NCBI GenBank assembly: GCA_019925095.2
Contig: CM034392.1
Coordinates: forward strand, 18,642,387 to 18,706,386
DNA from: Dendrolimus kikuchii
Taxonomy: Eukaryota; Arthropoda; Insecta; Lepidoptera; Lasiocampidae
Direction of reading: 5' to 3'
DNA: 64,000 nt
Shown: in pieces, positions 33,781 to 44,770 of the stretch
Position numbering within the stretch: the first letter of the stretch is position 1
How the letters are laid out: each line of letters opens with the position of its first letter
Notes under the pieces: model-generated
The model's database searches: none
What the model was told of the DNA's origin: nothing
The model's input: only the letters and a program-made list of their open reading frames with translations
Program-made: the position numbers and the translations under genes

Positions 33781-34149
33781 CAAGTATTTAATAATACAGA
33801 TCACAAGGAGTATTTAAACAATAAATAAGTCTCAGAATATCATTAAGCCGAGTGTGCAATTTAAAACAAACAATTCGTCTTGCTTAGAAGCTGAAATTGT
33901 TTATGTAACCACTTTATCTTGGGCCTTCTTCGACCCGCAAACGTTCATTATACAGATTATTTTCTGCTCAAATAATTTCTACTGAAGCGTGTCTCCTATT
34001 TCATAAGGATCTTGATTTCAAACCGTAGTATTTCAAAGAGGGATCCCTATTCAACATATAAAGGTATTTTAGACTTTCGTCATCGTGTTTTTTTACTTTC
34101 GATTATATGATTCAATGCGTAATCGTATCTACAATGCTATTATATCATA
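33781..34149. other. No recognised feature
   Basis: AT-rich; nothing supported. Confidence 0.45.
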
Positions 34150-34552
34150 AAACTGACTTCACTTGACATCCACGTAAGACTTAAAATTCCCGCGGGATTC
34201 CGGTGAGACGACGTATCGCAACATTTAAAAAAGAATGTAAGCTATTGTTTTAGTGAAAACTGTGTTGGGATAAGCTAATTTTTATGCACCGGATTCCATT
34301 CCATTTTTTCTTCAATCTAGTCCTTTAAAATAATTCCCAGAATTTTTTCCGCGGGATTCACAAAATAGAATGTAGCGCAGATTTTAAGTCGAAGAATCGG
34401 CCCAGTGGTTTAACGTGAAACCCAAACAAACAGACAAGAAATAAAAAACATGTATCTCGTTCTCCACCGTTTATATAGTATATTCCAATTGTGTTTTTTT
34501 TAATAGATTTAATGTAAGGGCACGGCATTTTAGAACTTTATAATAATATAGA
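34150..34552 (-). mobile_element. Helitron H3, minus strand, decayed 3' end
   Basis: The 5' end on the minus strand is A|TCTATATTATTATAAAG. It then shares GTGCCCTTACATTA, the GAACGAGATACATG region, TTTGGGTTTCACGTTAAACC and GCGATACGTCG with 20742-21172. The CTAG end is not recognisable. Confidence 0.65.
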
Positions 34553-35496
34553 TATAGCGGTCATCATTTTTCGTTTTGGTCAACACTTTTTTTCCTCTAG
34601 CTTCCATCTGCCGAGTAATGTGCGATATAGAACTTCGTTCCAATAGCTTTAAAATTTTTCAGTGCTTAATCGACTTATACAATTTCAATATTCTTTCAAT
34701 ACTAACTTCTTATGAAACAAAACCTTGAAAGTTAATATCAAATATAAATTATTACAGTATGAAATGAATGGATACACAAATTAGGTTCAATATTATCTTA
34801 TCTAATTAGTTACTTCTCTGTAAGTGAATCCTAAATTCTTTTGAGAAATATCTCATTTGAAGCGAAAGGTAAAAAGTCTGAAGAATATTCCATACACATA
34901 TGAGTAGATAATAATTTTAAGAAAAGAAAATATTAGCTTCAAAGAGCTTCATTAAATTTCTTAATGGCTTCGATGAACTTTAGAAGTGTGTAGGTAAATG
35001 TCAGAGAGTAAACCTAATATTCCAAATGAGCGAATTCGAGCAAGGTGTTAGCTTAATATTGAATATTCAACGTTCATTAGAACATAGTCGGATTGGGAAA
35101 TTCTGGCGCGCCAATATTTGTCTACTCTCACGCCGGAAATGTATTTTGCGATAATGAGTAGTAGTGTTATTATTAATGTTCAATTTTGTTAACCAGAGAT
35201 TTACAAAAACTTGTGTGTATCAATTCCGACGCCCGTCTGGAGTTTACTCTTACATCAACAATAAACATGTGTTACCAGAAAATAAAAAACCATAGAGACA
35301 GAGAGAACACTATTTGCCAGTAGAAAATACACATTTAAACACAAAAGTCACTGTCAAACATTAATTAAACATTTAAATTATATTAGTACCTAATATCAGA
35401 GCGCCTGGCGGAAATATAATATAATAGTAGTTTTGCTAACACTCATCTTGGAAAGCAAGCTTAATGTAGAAGAGGTGAACATCAACATGGCATACA
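34553..35496. other. No recognised feature
   Basis: AT-rich; nothing supported. Confidence 0.45.
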
Positions 35497-35595
35497 GGGG
35501 CCCAATTCTGCTATTACTATCTGTCAAAATCGCTGGATGCTATCGTAGTTTGGCGTGATTTCAGTATTCTGCTAATTCCAAAGGCGTGTCATAGC
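35497..35595 (+). mobile_element. Element F, one terminal arm
   Basis: GGGGCCCAATTCTGCTATTA followed by CTATCTGTCAAAATCG is the same terminus as 48794-49169. The opposite arm is not found nearby. A small palindrome (GCCACGCGCACGTGGC) follows at about 35656. Confidence 0.5.
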
Positions 35596-36364
35596 ACGCC
35601 ACTGTATTTTTATTTATTTTTCGACGTAGACGAAACATGTAGTTCTAATATTCGCCACGCGCACGTGGCGCCATTTTCATATTAGAAACGTCAAAGATTG
35701 TTGCGACTTTCCGACTTATATTTATGTTTGTTTCATTATTTGTTGTCCTGTTTCCTCGCAAATGTATTGGAAAACGTCGTGTGACACACGTACGGTTGTT
35801 GATTTTTACATACTCGTGACTATGGTAAGCCCTTAACTTCGTCTCGGGCTTACATTGGTCTACTCTTTTGTAACATACAACTTACCGCACTAGTATCATA
35901 AATAACTCTTTCTTACTTATAAAATTTACCTTACTTATTTGTCTATTTACATCATCAATGGTCATTCACTGTACACAACCACAAGTAAACAACTTTGTAC
36001 ATAATAATATTTTGCGTAACACAGGTTTAGGGCTATTACATAAATTGGATGATTACGGTATTCAGTCTTTAGCTACTGTATTTGACATGTAATTTTATCC
36101 AGACTAGCTCCTTGGATAGTGTTTATGTCACGGTACCCCAAATTATATTAGGTATACATTCATGTATGTAAGGTCCATAATCTTTATAATTATGATGTTT
36201 TCCTTTAGTTGCCATTTTGGGAAAATATAAGTTTTATATGTTATGTATATATAGGTAAAAGCGACGCATACCCGTCTGCCGAGACAGTGTTAAAATAAAT
36301 GCGTTCACGGTACCACGGTCTTTTATTTACCAGTGGCGACGAGGATGGGATCAATCGTCATATT
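35596..36364. other. No recognised feature
   Basis: AT-rich; nothing supported. Confidence 0.4.
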
Positions 36365-36530
36365 ATTATCCTTTTGTCAGTATATCTCTCTCTTTTCTTT
36401 CACCTTCCCCCAATAATTTGGAGTCGGCTTAGTATGTCTTTTCATTCCACACTCCTCTATGCTGTCATACATCTTCTGTCATACCACAAATCAGCATATC
36501 ATCCTTGACACAATCCACTAGTCATCAATT
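36365..36530 (-). pseudogene. RTE-type LINE 3' end, old
   Basis: On the minus strand, pieces such as RSVE and KDILSRLQIIGG parallel the 3' remnant at 56645-56815 (shared AAAAGACATA...CCGACTC...AATTATTGGG). No intact frame remains. A short (TA)n follows at 36531-36550. Confidence 0.45.
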
Positions 36531-36844
36531 TGTATATATATATATATATATGTGTGTGTCATAATCATTTCTTCCTGAAACTACTGGCTCTATATGGACG
36601 AAATCCGGCAGAAAGTTCTATTTATATGCTAACTGCTGCTATTGTAGTGAAATACCCAAAAATTGTGGTGACCAACATGCACGTAAAACTGCCAAAACAC
36701 ACTAACAAAATGAAATAAACAGAAATATCTTACATATTAATGGACGTGCTTTCTTACTTTTTGGTTCATTTACCTTATCCCTAGTGGGGTTAAAACTTTT
36801 GAAGCTTCTTTCCTAATTATAGATACTGTTTCATAAGCCATTCT

Positions 36845-37146
36845 ATCCGTGCAGGAACGGAGAAAGAATATAATTTCCTGTAGCCGGGCGGCCTGTCGTA
36901 CGAGGCGACAAAACAACCCCTCCAATCAGGGGTGCTAACCATACCACCCCTTATCTAGAGTATGCCGCCGTAACAACCTTGAGTTGTGTTTCGGTATTAG
37001 TGGCTAGGATCCAGTCTCTCTATAGAAAGCGTCAGCACATTGGTAGCACCTTTGGTGTTACAAATGTCCATAGGCGATGGTAACCGCTTTTAATCAGGTG
37101 AGCCGCCTGCGTGTCTGCTAAACTCATGCAATAAAAATAAAATAAA
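36845..37146 (+). mobile_element. Repeat family A, full length, diverged
   Basis: It runs from ATCCGTGCAGGAACGGAGAA to TCTGCTAAACTCATGCAATA plus an A-rich tail. The middle is diverged and slightly shorter (CCAATCAGGGGTGCTAACC). Confidence 0.8.
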
Positions 37147-37299
37147 GCGGTTTGTTTTAGTTTTTATTTTACTATATATATATAATATGTTGCAGTGTTG
37201 AGAGTTGCAGTTAACAGAATATAACAAAAAAGAAAATTTCGCGTCATATCCAATTATACAACAGAAACAATTCAAAAATTCACTTTTCAATATGTCGTG

Positions 37300-37575
37300 G
37301 CAGAGCTATGCTGAAATCTTGGTTACAGCACCCAGGGCCAGCTCGGTGGGTGTGATACCACGCTCTCACAGAATATCGGCGTGAAGCAGTCAGCCTTGAG
37401 CTAACCGTGTTTCGTACGATGAGTGAGAGTTCCGATGGCCTACTTCTCGTCTTCCATCCCATCTTCCAATACCATTTCTTTATCCCATACACTTTATTCT
37501 ATCTCTATTATCCTCTCGCCCTATCCCATCCCCTTCACCCCAGCCTCTTTATCCCGTCCCTGCTACTCCATCCTA
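37300..37575 (-). repeat. Repeat family D, minus strand
   Basis: On the minus strand: CTCTCACTCATCGTACGAAA, then CACGGTTAGCTCAAGGCTGA, ATATTCTGTGAGAGCGTGGT and GAGCTGGCCCTGGGTGCTG. The same order occurs at 44110-44390 on the plus strand. The plus strand here is pyrimidine-rich over 37438-37570, mirroring the purine-rich tract of the other copy. Confidence 0.6.
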
Positions 37576-37604
37576 AAGTCTAGCAACTCTAGCTTCACTC
37601 CTGG

Positions 37605-37745
37605 TGTTTTTGAAGTGAAACTTTTTTAGAATCGTTGTGATTTGAAACTCAATGAAACGAAAAAGCGACACTAAAAAGAGATGAACATATAAATCTATAG
37701 GACTAAGCCTGCGAGAGAATGAGATATGAGTTTTTCATTGTGCAG
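37605..37745 (+). repeat. Family C copy
   Basis: TTGAAGTGAAACTTTTTTAG, AATCGTTGTGATTTGAAAC, GAAACGAAAAAGCGACAC, then CTGCGAGAGAATGAGAT. It matches, inverted, the 23120-23245 part of the long copy. Confidence 0.6.
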
Positions 37746-37859
37746 CATAGATTAGAGAGTCAATAAGACCAATGATTAAACATAGGTCCAATTTCGATCG
37801 AAATAAAACCTTGAATAATATTTTTTACACTAAAACAGTGAAAAATTGAAAATGATACT

Positions 37860-37995
37860 TAAGAAGTTTATTTTGAATTATAATATGTTGACAGAGACGC
37901 TAAAGGAATTTTATTTATATTAATAAAACTTAGAGAAACTTTATCTGTGAGTATATTCTCTAATTTTACTTCGTGTGAACTATTCACACTTAATT
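37860..37995 (-). repeat. Family C variant
   Basis: On the minus strand it reads AGTTCACACGAAGTAAAATT, AGAGAATATACTCACAG and ends CTTTAGCGTCTCTGTCAACA. It pairs with 58505-58625 in the other orientation. Confidence 0.55.
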
Positions 37996-38115
37996 ATATT
38001 CTTACAAAATCTACGGACTCTTGTTCCGTATATTTTATAACTTTAATTTGAAAAAGTATTGAAACTTTTGATGTTGTGTATGACATTTTGTATTGGTGTA
38101 TTGAGATGTACTTTA

Positions 38116-38615
38116 TTATATTATAATTCTAGTTGTACAAGTACGTCTCTGCAGACCACGGCTCATAAAAATGGCCCGGACTTTTGGAGGGCTTGCGTGG
38201 GGCCATGGGAAGGCCAACACGTAGAGGCCTCTTGACAAATTTAATCTAAATGTGGCGTGACACTGAGCAGCGAGTCTCCCTGTGTACACCATATGAAAAT
38301 GCACCCAAAGATAAGCCCCAGTAAGTGTAGGACTATTGTAGTAAATGAGTATAAAAGTTACCGGGCTATTGAGATGAATTGCTAGTGGAGTTACAGATCA
38401 GGGACTATGGGGGCAATGTTCAAGAACATGAAAAAAATGGGCAGATGGTGACTCGCACCTCACGGCATGGGCCCCTAAAAATGCCGTATAAGATTGGCGA
38501 GGGGCAATATGGGAGTGGCTAAGGGGTGTCGAGAGGTGGGCAGGGTGGGCTGCAGGTTCACCGAAGCTATTTCCGACGTTAGTCCATTTATCTTTAGCTC
38601 CAGACATCCATTCAA
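38116..38615 (-). other. GC-richer segment, possible decayed element
   Basis: The minus strand has a 69-codon frame (38607-38398) starting MSGAKDKWTNVGNSFGEPAA and rich in His, Pro and Ser, then more GC-rich sequence (GGCCTCTACGTGTTGGCC) and AATAAAG near 38112. The composition contrasts with its AT-rich surroundings. No domain is recognised. It could be a fragment of a retroelement transcript or a pseudogene. Confidence 0.3.
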
Positions 38616-38819
38616 GCTTTAAAATAAAATTATGACAATTATTAATAAATAAAGCACATTACACAATACATGAGTATTTTTCTGACCCAAATACTGATAC
38701 AGGAGTCGGATCTTGTGACATGAGAAATCCTAATTATTGTTAATCATTATTATAAATTGTATATTAATTTGTATCTAGACATTAGTAGTTTTAAATTCAA
38801 TTATTTTGTTATTACTATA

Positions 38820-38955
38820 ATACTCATTCTAGTGTGGAGTGTTTCTGTTATAGTGGTGTGTGGTGAGGAGGTCACTCCTGTTGCAAACGTCTATAGGTGA
38901 CAATAACCACTTTCCATTAGCTGGGCCCTGTCAGCCTGTTTGCTTCGCAATTAAA
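38820..38955 (+). mobile_element. Family A-like 3' end
   Basis: GTCTATAGGTGACAATAACC, ACTTTCCATTAGCTGGGCC and GCCTGTTTGC follow the family A 3' block. The upstream TTCTAGTGTGGAGTGTTTCT, then TGGTG, also resembles 50350-50390. Confidence 0.5.
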
Positions 38956-39369
38956 AAATGACATGAATTTTTAACATGTTTTAGTTCATTACTTATATCA
39001 GATGGCATAGGTACTCTAAATCTCTAAATGTACCTATGCATATTATGTTAGCTATTAGATTATAATCTCCTTGCACGCAACGCACAGGCAGCATCAGATT
39101 TCTGACTGACATGTTAATTAAGGCGTCTCCGCATACTGCGCTCATTATAAAGCCCTTCTACAACTATGCAGGAAGGAAAATCTTTAGCTGAATAATTGGG
39201 TCAGTAGTTATAAGACTATAGGTATATAGTGCTCCGTTGTCCGGCGAGTTTAATGAAGCTGGGAAAAACAAAATGTCGGTAAATAATATTTGTAGGTCAA
39301 TAAATAAGGTCAAATACACAACAATTAGTCGTTGTAACTTAGTGACTGAGGTATCTATTTCTCATTTTA

Positions 39370-39545
39370 ATTACTCGGGTATCCTGACCGTGACGTATTC
39401 ACCACTTAGGCAGTGTTTCTGACCATTAGGTCACATTTTCTGGACTTTATTGTAAAACGTGTCAAATACCAATTACCACTTGATGTGCGTGAAAGAAAAC
39501 ATTGCGAAAAAACCTGCACATTAATACCACTATGTAAATTCAGCT
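39370..39545 (+). mobile_element. SINE S1 body, degenerate
   Basis: CACCACTTAGGCAGTGTTTC, CATTAGGTCACATT and AAAGAAAACATTGCG, then CCTGCACATTAA, keep the S1 order. Head and tail are lost. Confidence 0.5.
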
Positions 39546-41450
39546 GTTTACTCCTCTGAAGGCCGATTACTCAATAACTAGATAAAGTTATTGAAAAATC
39601 GGCCTAATAATAGTTATTCATAAAATATTTATTACATGGAAAAAATTTAAATGTCAGTTTCATGTGTAAAAGAGTTGAATGGTTTCACTTTTGAATTTAC
39701 GCAGGTTATAATATATTCGATTGATAACATTTATCTCAACAAAAAATCGCCCCTAAGAGTGGGAAAAAATTTGGTTATATAATTTATTTAAATACTACTT
39801 TATTTTATTCACAATTACATAATCATGCATGTGAAAAATGACCGCGTCTATGGAATCCCCGCTATAGAAAGACAAATCAGTACCGAAAAATCCTCAAGGA
39901 CGTTGGCGTTGATGCAAGCCTTAACGACGAAAATAGGCAGTTCATTTCTGTTTTTCCACTTCACATCAAAGCATTACTAAAATATTTGCCAAAAAGATAT
40001 AATTTACCATCTTTTATTTAAACCTGTTCAAACCACACAGCTTTCCCGTCGACACCTGAGTTCATATATTATTTCCAGCGCTAATTTACGTGGATAAAGG
40101 AGTTTATGAAGAACCGAAAAGGCTCACGAGCTTAATCCAGTTGGTTAAGCCAACGAAATCACGTGTGGCCAGTTTAAATATTCGTTGGGTAAATTGATAT
40201 TTATTTTAATTAAAGGACATTTCTACGGCAGCACCCTTATAATCTTTATTTACAAGAATGTAGATAATGTATATAGAGTATATATGTATCTATTACAATT
40301 ATTATAGGAAACTTATTTAATTTTATGGTAACGCTGTACACTACGAATGGCCATCGAAGATCGGTAGTGCTTCAAATTATTAAAACTTTAATGTGTATTA
40401 TAGATATAAATCTTTACCAATATATAAAATGGAAGTTCTTTTTTATTGTAGTATAGGTTCGCGTTTGACCACAATCTCGTCCTATGTGGAGCGAAGATGT
40501 GAAAGTATCTGTTTACGCTTCCATTCTTTATTGTTCATAAAAAGTTACTAATACAATTATAAAACAGTGGTGCCGCACAAAGAAAAGTTTAACCGTAAGA
40601 GATTCCTGCCATCAAACCTATGAGTCTAGCAAGAAGGAAAGAAACAAAAGGCAGGCCTTGTGACTTTTAATTTTGTTACGAGTTACAGGACTCGAATTAA
40701 AATGCCGTTGGAATTACTATAGAATTTATTAGAACTATACAAACACGTATAACACAGGTACAAATATAACTGAACACAACCAGTACAAACGTAATGCGCG
40801 ATTCAATACCAGGCGGAAAGTCCGTCACTATATAGATTATCGAATGTACACACGTCTTGTCTCGATAGTGGTTATCGCTTGACTGACTCACCCCTCCGTT
40901 GGGGCATTGCTTTATACTGTACAAATACAATATGTCTACTCGACCGTGTGAACTGAATTTTCAAGAATCACACCTGGCTAATGACTACCATAAAGATTAC
41001 AATACACAATGGGCTGTTTTTCTAATTACAAACTTTAAACACAAAGTAAACAAAAGAATTACAAATGACGAAAGGTAATAAACTGCACGTTTGAATTGGT
41101 CTTTGTCGGTCGTAACAATATAAAGGCCGAAAATTGAAGTGATAAACTGTTATTTATACGAATCCTAGATATAAATTACCTTTTTTGAATTTTTATCTGC
41201 CAGCCTGTTTGAAATTCAATTCAAGTAAGTTCCGAAACAACTGAACGGATTTTAATAAAAACAAAATAGTACGGATTAACATAGAAATATCATCTTTTTA
41301 CGTGTAGTTTCATTTCAACATCTCGCAGGGTTCAGAAGGTATCGATCATAGAAGATGAGTACTATCAGAAGTACTGACAATTGCTCGGTAAAAAACCTAA
41401 TTCCTAAGACGTTCACAGTTAGCGCCACCAGTGCTTTCTGGTTTTTTTTA
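39546..41450. other. Mostly no recognised feature
   Basis: AT-rich. 40455-40500 (TTCGCGTTTGACCACAATCT) looks like a scrap of a common lepidopteran repeat. Frames such as 40930-40697 on the minus strand have no support. Confidence 0.4.
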
Positions 41451-41722
41451 TTGCACAAGTTCGCAGACAGGCAAACGGCCCACCTGATGGAAAGCGGTTA
41501 CCATCGCCTATGGACATTTCTAACACCAAATGCGCTGCTGCTCTCTAAAAGGAGACTGAAACCTGACAACTCAATATTGTTATGGTTGCATACTTTAGAT
41601 CAGGGGTGGTAGCCATCTAGACGGGCAAATACCCTATTACCGGGCTGTGCGTTGTTTTTCGCCTCTTACGACAGGCCGCCTGGTCGCAATAAATTGTATT
41701 CTTTCTCCGTTCCTGAACGGAT
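41451..41722 (-). mobile_element. Repeat family A, near full length
   Basis: Reverse copy from the T-rich tail (TTTTTTTATTGCACAAGTTC) to CTCCGTTCCTGAACGGAT. An internal deletion near 41560 removes part of the conserved CGGCATTAG region. Confidence 0.8.
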
Positions 41723-41764
41723 AAAAATATTGTGTCTTGTATTTATAGAAAATGTCCATTAGAA

Positions 41765-41960
41765 TCTATACTAATGTTATATATGCGATAGTTTGGGATG
41801 GATGTTTGTTACTCATTTACGCCAGAACGGCTGAACGGACCTGGATGAAATTTCGTACGTAAAGAGATAGATTCCTGCAGTCTAGAGCTCATAGGCTACT
41901 TTTTATTCCAGAAAAATACTATGATTCGTAGGATAACATAAACGGGCAATAACAAGTAAT
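41765..41960 (+). mobile_element. Helitron-like 5' end
   Basis: It begins A|TCTATACTAATGTTAT and continues with CAGAACGGCTGAACGGACC, the usual layout after a lepidopteran Helitron 5' end. No CTAG end is seen before the LINE-R insertion at 41974. Confidence 0.5.
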
Positions 41961-41973
41961 ATTATATTCTTTA

Positions 41974-42866
41974 TGATGTTGGGGTGCGGATGAGTGATCT
42001 AGTTGTAAGCACCTTGCTTTATGCGGATGATGCCGTGCTTTTAGCCGAATCGCCATCAGAACTGCAAACACTAGTCACAATGATGAAAGATGACTGTCAG
42101 GCGAGAGGCTTACATTTGAATGCGAAAAAAACAAAGGTTATGGTGTTTGAAAGAGAAGAAACCAGAACGAATGCAAGGATAATGGTCGATGATGTTATGC
42201 TGGAGCAAGTGAATGAGTTTGTATATCTTAGATGTGCTTTTAGCAGGGATGGAAGGTACACCGCTGATATAGAAAGAAGAGTGAATTTGGGGAATAGTTT
42301 GAATGGAGCGTTAGGTAAGCTTCTAGGCGCTAAGAACCTCAGCCAGAAGGCTCAGCTCGCCGTACACAACGCGGTGCTGGTACCTATGCTCACGTATGGA
42401 AGTGATAGTTGGGTATGGAAGAGAGAGCATGAAAGTAGAGTAAATGCGGTCGAGATGCGAGCACTGCGCAAAATCTGCGGAGTGACGCTCGCGGACCGCG
42501 TTCGTAATACCGAAGTAAGAAAGAGAGTTGGTCTGAATGAGAGTGTCGGGGTAAAGGTAAGGAAAGGAATGCTCCGGTGGTTCGGGCATGTGGAAAGAAT
42601 GCATGATGAAAGAATGACTAAACAGATATACAATGCAAAAGTGGATGGATGCAGAAGTTGTGGAAGGCCACGACACACCTTCCATGATCAAATTGATCGT
42701 GTACTAGCAGAAGGTGATGCCAGGAGCCTTAAGAACAGACGAGCGTGCATGACAAGAGTTATGAATGTCAAAGAAGCAAGTGAGGTGTGTAAGAATAAGC
42801 CTAAATGACGCTCTGTTGTTCGTGCCTACCCCGCAAGGGAACTGGCGTGAAGTTATGTATGTATGT
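41974..42866 (+). mobile_element. LINE-R copy 1 (RTE-type), 13-bp target duplication
   Basis: The 893-bp insertion is flanked by ATTATATTCTTTA at 41961-41973 and 42867-42879. It begins within the RT coding region and ends GTGAAGTTATGTATGTATGT. The combination of RT type, very short 3' UTR and tetranucleotide tail points to the RTE clade. It is 5'-truncated and so cannot move on its own. The intact duplication and the close match to copy 2 mean it is recent. Confidence 0.85.
41984..42808 (+). pseudogene. Partial reverse transcriptase ORF of LINE-R
   Basis: This 274-codon open frame carries the RT catalytic motif LLYADDAVLLAES (about residues 11-23), GLHLNAKKTKVMVF, RDIERR-like YTADIERRVNLGN, LTYGSDSWVWKREHESR, MRALRKICGV and MLRWFGHVERM. 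These appear in the same order in arthropod RTE-type RTs. The endonuclease and the N-terminal half of the RT are missing. A TGG to TGA change at 42806-42808 cuts about 14 codons off the C-terminus; the ancestral stop is at 42848. Relative to copy 2 it keeps five extra residues (within HVERMHDERMTKQ). Confidence 0.85.
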
Positions 42867-43039
42867 ATTATATTCTTTAAATTCAAATCAGTCACAAATT
42901 GAAAGTCCTACTTAGATTCTTTTCAATTTGGTAACGAAATGGAAAAGGTGCTGTGATAATAAATCCATGATATAAATGTAAAGTCCAAGCACGGTATGAA
43001 TAAAGTGGCGAGAATAGTTAGTTATTTAAAAAAGCAGAG

Positions 43040-43260
43040 AAATTTTAAGGTGGCATCTGGAGAGAATGAATTAAAGCAAAATCATAAAACAAGTATATGA
43101 CAGCAATGTGACTAGTAGAGTCGGTGCTGCTAGACCGCAGCATATTCACCATGATTAAATTGAAAATATTTTGAAGGCCAGGTAAAAAGCACCTTAAATA
43201 AACGTGTATGTATAAAGAGATTAATGAAAGTGTCTAAATAAAGCGAAAACTGTTTGACAG
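43040..43260 (+). pseudogene. Old relative of LINE-R, 3' part
   Basis: The order GCTGCTAGACCGCAGCATAT, TTCACCATGATTAAATTG, TTTTGAAGGCCAGGTAAA and CTTAAATAAACGTG follows LINE-R's GRPRHTFHDQIDRVLAEG, then SLKNRRACM, at roughly two thirds identity. It has stops and no tail. It lies less than 200 bp from the young copy. Confidence 0.4.
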
Positions 43261-44014
43261 GATCATAGCAGGTGGAGCTTCATCACTTCTGTCTACCCAA
43301 TAGGAAACAGACATGACAAAACGTATATAAGTATTAAAAAAGATAATAGATTGTACAATACATACATGTACTCATGAGTTAAGAATATTTGGGGAAAAAA
43401 TCCGAAAGTCGTTGATTCGAATAGCGGGTGAAGTAATAAAAGACGACATAAAAATGTCAGTTGAAATAAAATAATGTACATTGTTATTTACTCTATAGAT
43501 ATAAGAACAAGAAATGGTGAGTATTTTTCCGTCTTCATAAGTGAATCTTGCAGTACGCTTGAGGGTAAGAAAAAAGATGTACTTTGAGTAGCTTTTGGTG
43601 GGAATTTGATAGTTGATGTTTTGCGTACGGTTTACAATAGTTGTGTACAGTTGATTTTTTTGTATTCAAAATTGTGTATGTGTTTCTGTGGAAAAATTTA
43701 ATTGTTTTGTAAATTGTGACTTTTCGGGTATAAGAATTCCGTTAGTTTGTCAAAATCCTACCCACAATTTGGTTGAGACTGAGACATCCGGCTTTCGTCT
43801 GGCGCTCATATGTTTAAAATTATTTCCAAAATGTGAATATGCATGATTATTCATTTAATTCATGAGCCATACCAAGTTATATCTAAAAGAGGAAAAGGAG
43901 ATTCTTTTACGTGTCCAAAGACAGTGAATTTGTCAAAATATTAGAGTAAAATTCTGGTTCCATTGCGTTGTCCTTTTCGGAGCCCAACATTTTCAGCGTC
44001 TCTATTTTTTTTTA
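43261..44014. other. No recognised feature
   Basis: AT-rich; nothing supported. Confidence 0.4.
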
Positions 44015-44100
44015 TTGCGAAGCTGCTAATGGAAAGTGGTAACCGCCGCTTACAGACATTTGTAATACTGGTATTGCAAATGTCTGTAACACGTTGGCTT
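44015..44100 (-). mobile_element. Family A-like 3' end, fragment
   Basis: GCTAATGGAAAGTGGTAACC, then GCCGCTTACAGACATTTGTA matches the reverse of the family A 3' block. AATACTGGTATT forms a small palindrome and the next 20 bases repeat in inverted order. Confidence 0.45.
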
Positions 44101-44109
44101 CGCCACTGG

Positions 44110-44395
44110 GGGAACCCAATGTGTTGCCAACCCTTAGGCCGGAATAAAGAGGATAGTAGGTATGACAGGAGTTCAGAGAGGAGGAATGGGGTAGAAAGGA
44201 AGGGATATAGGATTGGAATAAGGGGGGATAGGGGGAGGGGAAGTGGACTATCGGATCTCTCACTCATCACACGAAACACTATTAACTCAAGGCTAACCTT
44301 TTCACTGCGATATTCTGTATTTGCGTGGTATCCCACCAATGCAGCTGGTCCTAATACTAATAATAATAGCAAGATAATAATTCCAGCACAACTCT
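44110..44395 (+). repeat. Repeat family D, plus strand, with purine tract
   Basis: After ACCCTTAGGCCGGAATAAAG comes a strand-biased purine stretch (44156-44246, including GGGGGGATAGGGGGAGGGGA), then CTCTCACTCATCACACGAAA, CTCAAGGCTAACC and GCAGCTGGTCCTAATAC. It matches 37300-37575 inverted. Antiparallel frames of about 145 codons over it are products of the biased composition. Confidence 0.6.
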
Positions 44396-44636
44396 ACCAT
44401 CTATAAAATTAAAATCATTAGCATAAAGTATCTTTTAAGATGTCAAGCAAATATTTTCTGGTCCTTACCTTTTACAAAGTTTGTTGACCAAATAAAGGAA
44501 ATGATAGCTGTCGTGTCGTACGAAGAAGTGAAACATGGCCAGGAATAGAGAGTTTATTTTTTCTCCTCTGGGCTGGCAAACTAAAGATGTCAGGGTCATA
44601 ACATCTTTTAATTTTGTTATTTTTTACTTTTTTTTG

Positions 44637-44770
44637 AGTTGTGTTACGGCATCAGTGGCCAGGTGCTAGTTTCGCCTTCAAGGCCGGCAGCACATTGGCC
44701 TTATTGGCGACGGTAACCACTTTCTATCACAGTTGGCTCAGCCTGTCTACTGTGCTTCAGCAATATAAAA
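44637..44770 (+). mobile_element. Family A-like fragment
   Basis: TTGAGTTGTGTTACGGCATC, AGTGGCCAGGTGCTAG and GACGGTAACCACTTTCTATC, then CAGCCTGTCTACTG, are family A landmarks with deletions. Confidence 0.55.

Noticed and set aside
43941..44406. Two opposite frames of about 145 codons
   Set aside because: They lie in repeat family D and owe their length to purine/pyrimidine bias; there is no domain or splice support.
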